The position numbers and the translations under genes are program-made. From Lentzea guizhouensis (lineage in GTDB: Bacteria > Actinomycetota > Actinomycetes > Mycobacteriales > Pseudonocardiaceae), in contig NZ_CP016793.1 of the NCBI RefSeq assembly GCF_001701025.1, positions 4,402,001 to 4,466,000 of the forward strand: 64,000 nucleotides of DNA. The letters run 5' to 3'. Positions 47,481 to 55,182 of the stretch are shown piece by piece; positions within the stretch are counted from its first letter, which is position 1; each line of letters starts with the position of its first letter. The notes beneath the pieces were generated by a model. It was given only the letters and a program-made list of their open reading frames with translations. It had not been told where the DNA came from and did not search any database.

Positions 47481-49055
47481 GTGGGGGAACCGACGAGGCT
47501 GGTCGCGGGCAGATACGCGACGATCAGAGAGCTCGGCCGGGGCGGCATGGGGGTCGTCTGGCTGGCGGAGGACCGGGTCATCGGACGGCAGGTCGCGCTC
47601 AAGGAGCTGCGGACCACCGAGAACGAGCGCGTGCTGCGCGAAGCTCGCACGGCAGGGCGCCTGAACAGCCCGAACGTCGTCGGCATCTACGACGTCATCG
47701 TCGAGCACGGCGTCACGTACCTCGTCATGGAGCTGGTCGAGGCACCGACGCTCGCCACCGTCATGGCGCGCAGGGCACTCGGTGAGGACGAGGTCGCCGA
47801 CATCGGCCTGCAGACGCTCAACGCACTCGAGGCGGCCCACGCGGCGGGCATCGTGCACCGGGACGTCAAGCCCAGCAACATCATGGTGCTGCCCGACGGC
47901 CGGGTGAAGCTCGCCGACTTCGGCATCGCCCGCGCGATGGACGACCCCGGTCTCACGGCCACCGGCGGCATCATGGGCTCGCCGGGGTACATGGCGCCGG
48001 AGCTGTTCGCCGGCAAGCCTCCCTCACCAGCGAGCGACCTGTGGGCGTTGGGCGCCACCATGTTCCACGCGATCGAGGGGCGCGCTCCGTTCCAACGCGA
48101 CACGACCGCGGCGACCATGCACGCGATCATGTACGAGGAGCCGGTCCTCCAGCGCACGTACGGCCCGCTCGCCGACACGATCATGGCGCTGCTGACCCAG
48201 GACGACACCCACCGCCTCACCGCGTCCCAGCTGCGCGAACGGCTCGGCGACCGCACCAAGGTCGTCCGGCCGCCGACGCCGTCCGAGCAGACCGTCGTGA
48301 TCGAACCGGTCACCACGTACGTCACGCCGCCGCCGGCGACCATCGCCGACTGGGACGACAAGCCCAGGTCCCGCAAGAAGATCGCCATCTTCGCCGGTGC
48401 CGCGGCGGCCGTGGTCGTGATCGCACTCGCGGCGGTCTTCACGTTCCGGCCGGACACGCCGGGTACGGCAGCGGCGCAGCAGGGCGCGAATGTGAGCGAC
48501 GCACCGTCCTCGGCCGCGAGCAGCACCTCCTCCAGCGCGCCGTCCAGCAGCAGTGCCGCGCCGAGCAGCAGCGCGGCGCCGTCGTCGAGCCAGGTCAGCA
48601 GCGTCGTGAAGCCCACCCAGGTCACGCAGCCGGGTCAGCCGCAGCCGACGACGCAGCCCAAGCCGCCGAGGGAAACCCTCGTGCTGAAGCGGTACATCAA
48701 GAACGGCACGCCGTTCCACTTCACCGGCACGCCGAGGGTCGGCGCCCCCGCAGGCTTCACCCCGGAGGCGCACACCCTGGGCAAGCTGCTCGCGAATCCG
48801 GAACCGGGCGCGGTGCCGCTCTACGCCTGCCGCCTCAACAACTCCGAAGACCACATGACGTCCACCTCGTCCACCTGCGAGGGGCAGACGGTCATCGGCA
48901 CGCTCGGCTACATCTTCAAGGCCAAGCCCAACGACGTCCCCACGCACCCGCTGCACCGCTGCCTCTTCCAAGGCGCCCACTTCGACTCGCCGCACGCGAA
49001 CTGCGAGGGGCAGACACCGGAGTTCCAGTTCGGCTGGGTGCTCACCGGGCCGTGA
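47481..49055 (+). CDS. Membrane-anchored serine/threonine protein kinase
   Basis: A 524-residue Hanks-type kinase: glycine loop LGRGGMGVVW, catalytic lysine in ALKEL (K41), HRDVKPSN (D128), DFGIA (D146) and the GSPGYMAPE activation segment. A single membrane helix (about 299-322) leads to a Ser/Ala/Pro-rich linker and an external domain with two similar halves: PLYACRL with STCEGQTVIGTLGYI, and PLHRCLF with ANCEGQTPEFQFGWVL. The halves probably form a small disulfide-stabilised sensor. GTG 47481 is favoured over ATG 47352 because TAGCAT ends 8 bases upstream (leaderless) and homology begins there. Confidence 0.92.
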   Translation: MGEPTRLVAGRYATIRELGRGGMGVVWLAEDRVIGRQVALKELRTTENERVLREARTAGRLNSPNVVGIYDVIVEHGVTYLVMELVEAPTLATVMARRALGEDEVADIGLQTLNALEAAHAAGIVHRDVKPSNIMVLPDGRVKLADFGIARAMDDPGLTATGGIMGSPGYMAPELFAGKPPSPASDLWALGATMFHAIEGRAPFQRDTTAATMHAIMYEEPVLQRTYGPLADTIMALLTQDDTHRLTASQLRERLGDRTKVVRPPTPSEQTVVIEPVTTYVTPPPATIADWDDKPRSRKKIAIFAGAAAAVVVIALAAVFTFRPDTPGTAAAQQGANVSDAPSSAASSTSSSAPSSSSAAPSSSAAPSSSQVSSVVKPTQVTQPGQPQPTTQPKPPRETLVLKRYIKNGTPFHFTGTPRVGAPAGFTPEAHTLGKLLANPEPGAVPLYACRLNNSEDHMTSTSSTCEGQTVIGTLGYIFKAKPNDVPTHPLHRCLFQGAHFDSPHANCEGQTPEFQFGWVLTGP

Positions 49056-49058
49056 CAC

Positions 49059-49100
49059 GCTCATGCCCTGGGTGCGACGGATCGCACCCAGGGCATGAGC
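49059..49100. terminator. Bidirectional terminator between convergent genes
   Basis: A perfect 19-bp stem (49059-49077 with 49082-49100) and a 4-base loop CGGA, placed exactly between the kinase stop and the end of the DUF2631 gene. Confidence 0.85.
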
Positions 49101-49107
49101 TGGAGAA

Positions 49108-49365
49108 CTAGCGGCGCCAGGACGTCTTGCGGCGGGCCATGTCCCACACCAGCAGGCCGATGATGGTCAGGCCCGTGGCGACGAGGTAGATGTCCTCGAT
49201 GCGACCGTGGTGGTTGCCGATCAGCATCAGGAAGCAGAAGATCGCGGAGAGCCAGCCGGCGATCCGGGTGCCCTTGGGCAGCGTGCCGTGCCAGCCCCAC
49301 TCGTGCGACGGCTCCTCGTGAGGGTCGACGGCAGGACGCTTGTCCAGTTCCGAGGACGAAGCCAC
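49108..49365 (-). CDS. DUF2631 domain-containing membrane protein
   Basis: An 85-residue protein of a small actinobacterial family: EEPSHEWGWHGTLPKGTRIAG followed by two membrane helices (WLSAIFCFLMLIG and YLVATGLTIIGLLVWD) and a basic tail. The function is unknown. GTG 49365 is chosen because GGAGGAAACC precedes it; GTG 49377 is in phase but would leave that site inside the gene. In other actinobacteria this gene lies near dxr, consistent with a disturbed version of that neighbourhood. Confidence 0.85.
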   Translation of the reverse strand: MASSSELDKRPAVDPHEEPSHEWGWHGTLPKGTRIAGWLSAIFCFLMLIGNHHGRIEDIYLVATGLTIIGLLVWDMARRKTSWRR

Positions 49366-49516
49366 GGTTTCCTCCACTGCTCATCCGGTTACCCGGTCAT
49401 CGTCGCACATGGAGACGCGCACGGATGTGTGAGGTCGCGCGCCACGCCTTATCAGGGCGGTCGCACACCGTTACCCTCAGCGCGGCCCACCCGTCCGATC
49501 CCCGAAGGCGCCCCAC

Positions 49517-50656
49517 TTGACCGGCTTCTCCCCCGCCGAGGCCTCCACCCCCGACACGTTCGCCCCCGTCGAGATCGGCCTGCACGGGGTGCGCAAACGT
49601 TTCTCCGACCAGGTGGCGGTCGACGGAGTCTCGCTCAACGTCCACGAGGGCGAGTTCTTCTCGGTGCTCGGCCCGTCCGGCTGCGGCAAGACCACGGTGC
49701 TGCGCATGATCGCCGGGTTCGTCGACCCCGACGAGGGCCGCATCGAGCTCGACGGCAACGACATGGTGGGCGTGCCGCCCTACCGCAGGGACGTCAACAC
49801 CGTCTTCCAGTCGTACGCGCTGTTCCCGCACATGTCCGTGTGGGACAACGTCGCCTACGGCCTCAAGCGCAAGAAGCTGCGCGGTGAGGAGCTGAAGAAG
49901 CGGGTCGGCGAGCACCTGGAGCTGGTCCGGCTGTCGCAGTTCGCCCAGCGCAGGCCGGCGCAGCTCTCCGGCGGACAGCAGCAGCGTGTCGCCATCGCGC
50001 GAGCGCTTGCGGCCGGGCCCCAGCTGCTCCTGCTCGACGAACCGCTCGGCGCGCTCGACGCCAAGCTGCGCAAAGAGCTGCAGATCGAGCTCATGCGCAT
50101 CCAGCGCGAGGTCGGCACGACGTTCCTCTACGTCACGCACGACCAGGAGGAGGCGCTGGTCCTCTCGCACCGCATCGCCGTGATGAACGCGGGCAAGATC
50201 GAGCAGGTCGGCTACCCCGAGGACGTCTACGAGCGCCCCGCCACCCGGTTCGTCGCCGGGTTCATCGGCACGTCGAACATCCTGGACGCCGAGGTGTCCG
50301 GAGTGGACGGCGGGTTCGCCGAGCTGACCGCCCCCGGCGCCACCCGGCTGCGCGCGCGGTTCACCGGTGCCGTGAGCCACGGGCAGAAGGTCGCCGCGAC
50401 CGTCCGGCCGGAGAAGGTGCACCTGTTCAACGAGACCGCCGAACCGCCCACGGGCTGGTGCGTGCTGCCGGGCGTCGTGCACGACGTCGTCTACACGGGC
50501 GTGTCGACGCAGTTCGTCGTGGACACCCCGGCGGGAGAGCTGGTGGCGTTCGTGCAGAACGCCCAGCGCATCGACGACGCGGGCGCGCCGGGACAGCCGG
50601 TGCGGCTGGCGTGGGACCCCGAGTTCACCGTGCTCTTGGAGAAGGCTGATGACTGA
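49517..50656 (+). CDS. potA: Polyamine-type ABC transporter, ATP-binding protein
   Basis: A 379-residue ATPase of the PotA group: Walker [11 protein letters not shown]-loop [21 protein letters not shown], signature [15 protein letters not shown], Walker [14 protein letters not shown]-loop VTHDQEEAL, and a C-terminal TOBE domain ([11 protein letters not shown]). The apparent start is TTG 49517; no ATG or GTG in phase preserves the N-terminus. Its end overlaps potD. The membrane subunits potBC lie 2.8 kb downstream beyond a P450/TetR pair. Confidence 0.92.
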   Translation: MTGFSPAEASTPDTFAPVEIGLHGVRKRFSDQVAVDGVSLNVHEGEFFSVLGPSGCGKTTVLRMIAGFVDPDEGRIELDGNDMVGVPPYRRDVNTVFQSYALFPHMSVWDNVAYGLKRKKLRGEELKKRVGEHLELVRLSQFAQRRPAQLSGGQQQRVAIARALAAGPQLLLLDEPLGALDAKLRKELQIELMRIQREVGTTFLYVTHDQEEALVLSHRIAVMNAGKIEQVGYPEDVYERPATRFVAGFIGTSNILDAEVSGVDGGFAELTAPGATRLRARFTGAVSHGQKVAATVRPEKVHLFNETAEPPTGWCVLPGVVHDVVYTGVSTQFVVDTPAGELVAFVQNAQRIDDAGAPGQPVRLAWDPEFTVLLEKADD

Positions 50657-51788
50657 CCAGAAGGTCCGGATCGCTCGCTTGTGGGACAACGACTCCCCGC
50701 GGGTGACCCGGCGCACGATGCTGGGCTCGATGACGTTCTTCGCGCTCGCCGCCTGCGGTGTCGGTGAGGCGCCGACGAACAGCGGTCCCACCTCGGCCGC
50801 GGCGAAGGCCAAGAACCTGAAGGACGAGCTCAAGCTCAACTTCTACAACTGGACCGACTACATCGCGAAGGACACCCTGCCGGGTTTCCAGACCGCGACC
50901 GGCATCCAGGTCACCTACGACAACTTCTCCACCAACGACGAGATGGAAGCCAAGATCGCTTCCGGCTCCGCGGGCTACGACCTGGTGGTGCCGAGCGACA
51001 ACTTCCTGCGCCGGTTCCTGCGCTCCGGCCTGCTGCAGCCGCTCGACCACTCGTCGCTGCCGAACCTCAAGAACCTGGAGAAGCGGTTCGTCGAGGCCGA
51101 CTACGACGCCGGCAACAAGTACTCGGTGCCGTGGGCGTGGGGCACCACGGGGCTCGCGTACTCGAAGTCGCAGATCGGCGGCGACGTCACCGGGTTCGCC
51201 GCCTACGACCTGCCGAACGCCCAGGGCCGCAGCACGATCCTCGACGAGGCGCGCGACGGCATGGCGCTCGGGTTGCTCAAGCTCGGCCACGACCCGAACA
51301 CCACGGACCCCGAGCAGATCGACGACGCGGCGAACTTCTTGCTGTCGTTGAAGAAGAAGCTCGGCCAGATCACCTCCGACGTGATCGAGCCGCTCACCTC
51401 CGGCCAGGTGCGGCTCGCGCAGGCGTACTCCGGCGACGCGTTCCAGGCGCGGGAGACCAGCGAGGACGTCGCGTACGCCATCCCGGCCGAGGGCGGTCTG
51501 TCCTACGTGGACCTGCTGGTCATCCCGAAGGACGCCCCGCACGCCGAGAACGCGCACAAGTTCATCGACTTCATCTTGGGCGCGGAGACGGGTGCGGCGC
51601 TGTCCAACGCCGTGCGCTACGGCAGCCCGAACGCGGCCGCCAAGCCGTTGATCGACAAGGAGCTGCTCGACGACCCGCTGGTCTACCCCTCGGAGGAGCA
51701 GCTCAAGAAGCTGCCGTTCACCAAGGACCTGGGCGGCGACGTCGAGGCCAGGTACGCCGACGCGTGGACCAAGGTCAAGACCGGCTGA
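50649..51788 (+). CDS. potD: Polyamine-type ABC transporter, substrate-binding lipoprotein
   Basis: A 379-residue extracellular solute-binding protein. The N-terminus has a twin-arginine-like segment TRRTMLGSMTFFALAAC ending in a lipobox cysteine, so it is a lipoprotein probably exported by Tat. The mature part (LKLNFYNWTDYIAKDTLPGF, VPSDNFLRRFLRSGLLQPLD) matches PotD/PotF proteins binding spermidine or putrescine. The ATG lies in potA (8-base overlap). Its 3' end overlaps the convergent P450 gene by 14 bases. Confidence 0.92.
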   Translation: MTDQKVRIARLWDNDSPRVTRRTMLGSMTFFALAACGVGEAPTNSGPTSAAAKAKNLKDELKLNFYNWTDYIAKDTLPGFQTATGIQVTYDNFSTNDEMEAKIASGSAGYDLVVPSDNFLRRFLRSGLLQPLDHSSLPNLKNLEKRFVEADYDAGNKYSVPWAWGTTGLAYSKSQIGGDVTGFAAYDLPNAQGRSTILDEARDGMALGLLKLGHDPNTTDPEQIDDAANFLLSLKKKLGQITSDVIEPLTSGQVRLAQAYSGDAFQARETSEDVAYAIPAEGGLSYVDLLVIPKDAPHAENAHKFIDFILGAETGAALSNAVRYGSPNAAAKPLIDKELLDDPLVYPSEEQLKKLPFTKDLGGDVEARYADAWTKVKTG

Positions 51789-52905
51789 CCGGGTACGACA
51801 CCATCCCGCGGATCACCACGGAGTCGCGGTGGCCGGCCGGGCCCGCCTGGCGCAGGTCCGGCAGCCGCCTCGCGACCGCGCGGAACGCCACCTCGCCCTC
51901 CATCCGCGCGAGGGTGGCGCCCAGGCAGTAGTGGATGCCGCTGGAGAACGCCAGGTGCTCCGGCTTCTGCACGCGCATGAGGTCGAACCGGTCCGGCTCG
52001 GGGTACACCTCCGGGTCCCGGTTCGCCGCGGCGATCAGCAGGTAGACGCCGTCGTCCGCGCGGATGTCCTTGTCCAGCAAGGTGATCTGCTCGTGCGCGA
52101 GGCGGGTGGTCAGGTGCACCGGCGGTGCCCAGCGCAGCGTCTCCTCGACGACCGCACCGGCGACATCGGGGTAGGCCTTGAAGAACGCCCACTGCTTCGG
52201 GTGGTCGAGCAACGCGCGCACGCCGTTGCCGATCAGGTTGACGGTCGTCTCGAACCCGGCGATCAGCAGCAGCACCAACGTGCTCAGCAGCTCCGGCACG
52301 GTGAGCTTCTGCTCGGCCTCCGCGGCGACGAGCGAGCTGATCACGTCGTCGCCCGGCCTCGCCCTGCGTTCGGCGATGAGCCGCTCGAACAACGCGAAGA
52401 TCCGCTCGTTGGCCCGGTCGATGTCAGGGGAGAAGTGGCCGTCGAACGACTGCGCGACGAGCCTGCCGTAGTTCGCGAAGTCGCCGGTGTCGGCGTCCGG
52501 GATGCCGAGCAGCTCGCTGATCACCGCGATCGGCAGCGGCGCCGCGTAGTCCGTGATCAGGTCGAACTCGTCGCCCGCCTGGTCCAGCAGCGCGTCGGCG
52601 ACCTTCTCGACGCGGGCGCGGTACTCGTCGATCTTCTTCGGGCTGAACGCCGGCGTGGCCAGCCTGCGCAGCCGGGTGTGGTCGGGCGGGTCGAGCTCCA
52701 GGAACGACCCGGACACCACGTTCGGCGTGCCTGGGTAAGTGCCGTTCGCGTACCGCACGCCGAAGCGCCGGTCACGCAGGATCTTGTTCACGAGCGAATG
52801 GCTGGTCGTGGCCCAGAGGCCGCCGTCCCGCGTCAACGCTCCCTGGGCGCGGATCTGGTCGTAGACCGGATACGGGTCGTCATGGCCGTTCAACTGCTCC
52901 AGCAC
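51775..52905 (-). CDS. Cytochrome P450
   Basis: A 376-residue soluble P450: I-helix LLIAGFETTVNLIG, K-helix EETLRW (ExxR), and the heme loop FSSGIHYCLGATLAR with thiolate ligand C327. It belongs to the bacterial class typified by CYP107/105-like hydroxylases. GTG 52905 follows GAGGGGGT and lies within the end of the tetR gene (26-base overlap), so the regulator and the enzyme form an operon. No ferredoxin gene is adjacent. The substrate is unknown; the regulator suggests an inducible detoxification or catabolic role. Confidence 0.92.
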   Translation of the reverse strand: MLEQLNGHDDPYPVYDQIRAQGALTRDGGLWATTSHSLVNKILRDRRFGVRYANGTYPGTPNVVSGSFLELDPPDHTRLRRLATPAFSPKKIDEYRARVEKVADALLDQAGDEFDLITDYAAPLPIAVISELLGIPDADTGDFANYGRLVAQSFDGHFSPDIDRANERIFALFERLIAERRARPGDDVISSLVAAEAEQKLTVPELLSTLVLLLIAGFETTVNLIGNGVRALLDHPKQWAFFKAYPDVAGAVVEETLRWAPPVHLTTRLAHEQITLLDKDIRADDGVYLLIAAANRDPEVYPEPDRFDLMRVQKPEHLAFSSGIHYCLGATLARMEGEVAFRAVARRLPDLRQAGPAGHRDSVVIRGMVSYPVSRS

Positions 52906-53419
52906 GTTGTACCCCCTCGAACACCGTGGTCAGCACGAACCGGGGCGCGTCCAGCGGCGCGAGCCTGCCGTCGCTGATCGCCTCCCAGGCGTTGAAGAGC
53001 CCGGCGTAGAGGGTCTGCAGGATCCACCACGCGGGCAGGTCGCGGCGCAGTCTGGTGCCCTGCAGCCGGGTGATCAGGTCGAGCACGGGCCGGTCCATCT
53101 CGCGGATGCGGGCCGCGAGCTCCTCGTCGAGCTCCAGGCCGGGGAACCGCAGCAGGAACTCCACCCGCGGGCCGAGCGCGACCAGCCGGGTCACCAGGTC
53201 CTCGATCGCGTCGTCGCGCGCGAAGTCGACGTGGGACGACACGGAGTCGATCAGGTCGAGCGCGTCGCTCGCGACGGCCCGGACCAGCGCCGTGCGGGTC
53301 GGATAGCGCTTGTGGAGTGTGGTCCTGCCGACACCCGCCGCCCTCGCCACGTCGCCGAGCGACGCCGTCGGGTCCTTGAGCAGCACCGATGTGGCTGTCT
53401 GCAGCAGGTGAACACTCAT
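52880..53419 (-). CDS. TetR family transcriptional regulator
   Basis: A 179-residue repressor: helix-turn-helix ASLGDVARAAGVGRTTLHKRYP followed by a ligand-binding helical domain. ATG 53419 lies inside a perfect inverted repeat (53408-53425), so it probably represses itself and the downstream P450 gene, and may affect divergent potB. A GTG at 53425 is the alternative start. TACCGT a few bases upstream suggests a leaderless transcript. Confidence 0.88.
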   Translation of the reverse strand: MSVHLLQTATSVLLKDPTASLGDVARAAGVGRTTLHKRYPTRTALVRAVASDALDLIDSVSSHVDFARDDAIEDLVTRLVALGPRVEFLLRFPGLELDEELAARIREMDRPVLDLITRLQGTRLRRDLPAWWILQTLYAGLFNAWEAISDGRLAPLDAPRFVLTTVFEGVQRAGAVERP

Positions 53420-53425
53420 GTTCAC
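53408..53425. promoter_or_regulatory. Candidate TetR operator overlapping its own start codon
   Basis: GTGAAC (53408-53413), six bases, GTTCAC (53420-53425): a perfect palindrome whose spacer contains the tetR ATG. Positioned 21 bases before potB on the other strand. Confidence 0.5.
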
Positions 53426-53445
53426 AACGGTACACGAATGTTCGC

Positions 53446-54303
53446 ATGGCAGTATGTGCGCTCGTGCTGCGACGCTGGTTGAAGGCGAATGCCCTGCTCA
53501 CGCCCACCGGGCTGTGGCTGGGGATCTTCCTCATCGCGCCCTTGGCGCTCGTCGTCCAGTTCAGCTTCGCGACGCGCGACACGGGTGTCGCGCGCGCCGT
53601 GCTGCCGTGGACGACCCAGGCCTACCTGACGGCGTTGGACCCGGCGTTCCTGCCGATCTTCGGGCGGACGCTGGTCTACGCGGTGGCGACCACGGTCGCG
53701 TGCCTGGTGCTGGGCTTCCCGCTGGCGTGGTTCATCGCGCGGCACGGCGGCAGATATCGGACCGTGCTGCTCGCGGCGGTGCTGATCCCGTTCTGGTCGA
53801 GCTACCTCGCGCGGATCTACGCGTGGAAGGCGCTGCTGGACGGGGAGGGCCTGGTCAACACCGTGTTGGGCTGGGTCGGGCTGGACCGCGACGGCGGCTT
53901 CCTGCTCACGCACGGCGCTGTGGTCCTCGGGTTGACGTACGGCTTCTTGCCGTTCATGGTGCTGCCGCTCTACGTGGCGTGCGAGCGGTTCGACTTCCGG
54001 CTGGTGGAGGCGTCCTACGACCTCGGGCACGGGCGGGTGTCGACGTTCTTCCGGATCGTGCTGCCGGGTGTGCTCACCGGCGTGCTGGCCGGGTCGTTGC
54101 TGGTCCTGGTGCCGGCGGCGGGTGACTTCGTGACGCCGAAGCTGCTCGGCGGGGTCGACCAGTCGACGTTCGGGTCGGTGATCGACGACCAGTTCCGCGG
54201 CGGCAACAACTGGCCGCTGGGTTCGGCGATGGCGGTGCTGCTGCTCGTGCTGGTGGTGCTCGTGCTCGTGTTGCGCGGGAAGCGTGGGGAGGACGTGCTG
54301 TGA
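53446..54303 (+). CDS. potB: Polyamine-type ABC transporter, permease subunit 1
   Basis: A 285-residue inner-membrane subunit with six predicted helices and the EAA-type loop contacting the ATPase (VEASYDLGHGRVSTFFRIVLPG). It shows the PotB-type start LLTPTGLWLGIFLIAPLALVV. ATG 53446 is used; GTG 53464 (VLRRWLKAN) is an alternative consistent with a leaderless promoter. Overlaps potC by four bases. It must work with potA and potD upstream, from which it is separated by the P450/TetR genes. Confidence 0.9.
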   Translation: MAVCALVLRRWLKANALLTPTGLWLGIFLIAPLALVVQFSFATRDTGVARAVLPWTTQAYLTALDPAFLPIFGRTLVYAVATTVACLVLGFPLAWFIARHGGRYRTVLLAAVLIPFWSSYLARIYAWKALLDGEGLVNTVLGWVGLDRDGGFLLTHGAVVLGLTYGFLPFMVLPLYVACERFDFRLVEASYDLGHGRVSTFFRIVLPGVLTGVLAGSLLVLVPAAGDFVTPKLLGGVDQSTFGSVIDDQFRGGNNWPLGSAMAVLLLVLVVLVLVLRGKRGEDVL

Positions 54304-55106
54304 ACCGTCGGCCGTGGGTGCTCGGAACTGTCGCCGCGCTGGTGTTCGTGTTCCTGTACGCGCCGATCGTGTGGCTGGCGATCGCGTCGTTCAACTCGTC
54401 GCGGTCTCTCAGTCGTATCAGCGGCGTTTCGACGCAGTGGTACGAGGAGCTGTTCCGCGACACGCGCGTGTTGGAGTCGTTGCAGCTGACCCTGCAACTG
54501 GCGTTGGCGTCCGCGGTGATCTCGACGGTCATCGGGACGTTGGCCGCCTTCGGGTTGCGGCGCGCGTTTCCCGGCCGTGGGCTGTGGACGGTCTTGTTGT
54601 CGTTGCCGCTCGTGGTGCCCGAGGTCGTCATGGGGGTGGCGATGCTCGGGTTCTTCGTGAAGCTCGCCGGGATCCCGCTGGGGTTCGGGGCACTGCTGTT
54701 CGCGCACGTGGCGTTCTCGCTGAGCTTCGTGGTCGTGGTGGTGCGGTCGCGGGTGTCCGGGATGGACGTCCGGATGGAGGAGGCCGCCGCCGATCTCGGG
54801 GCGTCACCGCTCGTGGTGTTCCGGACCGTGACGCTGCCGCTGGTGGCGCCCGCGGTGGTGGCGGGCGCGGCGTTCGCGTTCCTGCTGTCGTTCGACGACG
54901 TGGTGATCTCGTCGTACCTGACCGGCGTGGGGTCGACGACGCTGCCGGTGTTCGTCTACGCGCAGGCCTCGAAGCGGGGCATCTCACCGGAGATCGTGGC
55001 GCTGTCGACGTTGATGGTGGCGGCGACGGCGCTGCTGCTGGTCATCGGTGTCGTGGTCGCGTCGTGGCGGGCACGCCGGGCGGGCTCCACCGCGCAGCTG
55101 GTCTGA
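54300..55106 (+). CDS. potC: Polyamine-type ABC transporter, permease subunit 2
   Basis: A 268-residue permease with six helices, the PotC-type N-terminus VFVFLYAPIVWLAIASFNSS, and the EAA loop MEEAAADLGASPLVVFRTVTLPLV. GTG 54300 overlaps the potB stop. Together potABCD would form a complete importer for polyamines or similar cations; substrate specificity is inferred from family only. Confidence 0.92.
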   Translation: MNRRPWVLGTVAALVFVFLYAPIVWLAIASFNSSRSLSRISGVSTQWYEELFRDTRVLESLQLTLQLALASAVISTVIGTLAAFGLRRAFPGRGLWTVLLSLPLVVPEVVMGVAMLGFFVKLAGIPLGFGALLFAHVAFSLSFVVVVVRSRVSGMDVRMEEAAADLGASPLVVFRTVTLPLVAPAVVAGAAFAFLLSFDDVVISSYLTGVGSTTLPVFVYAQASKRGISPEIVALSTLMVAATALLLVIGVVVASWRARRAGSTAQLV

Positions 55107-55182
55107 GCGTCAACTTTCGTCGCTGGAATTCGATACTCCAGCGTGCCGCGGCAGTGGTGGGACGTCTCGTAGCTTTGGGCGT

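Noticed and set aside
51829..52977. A 382-codon plus-strand frame opposite the P450 gene
   Set aside because: Antisense to a P450 with all signature motifs; the product is Arg/Val/Gln-rich without domains.
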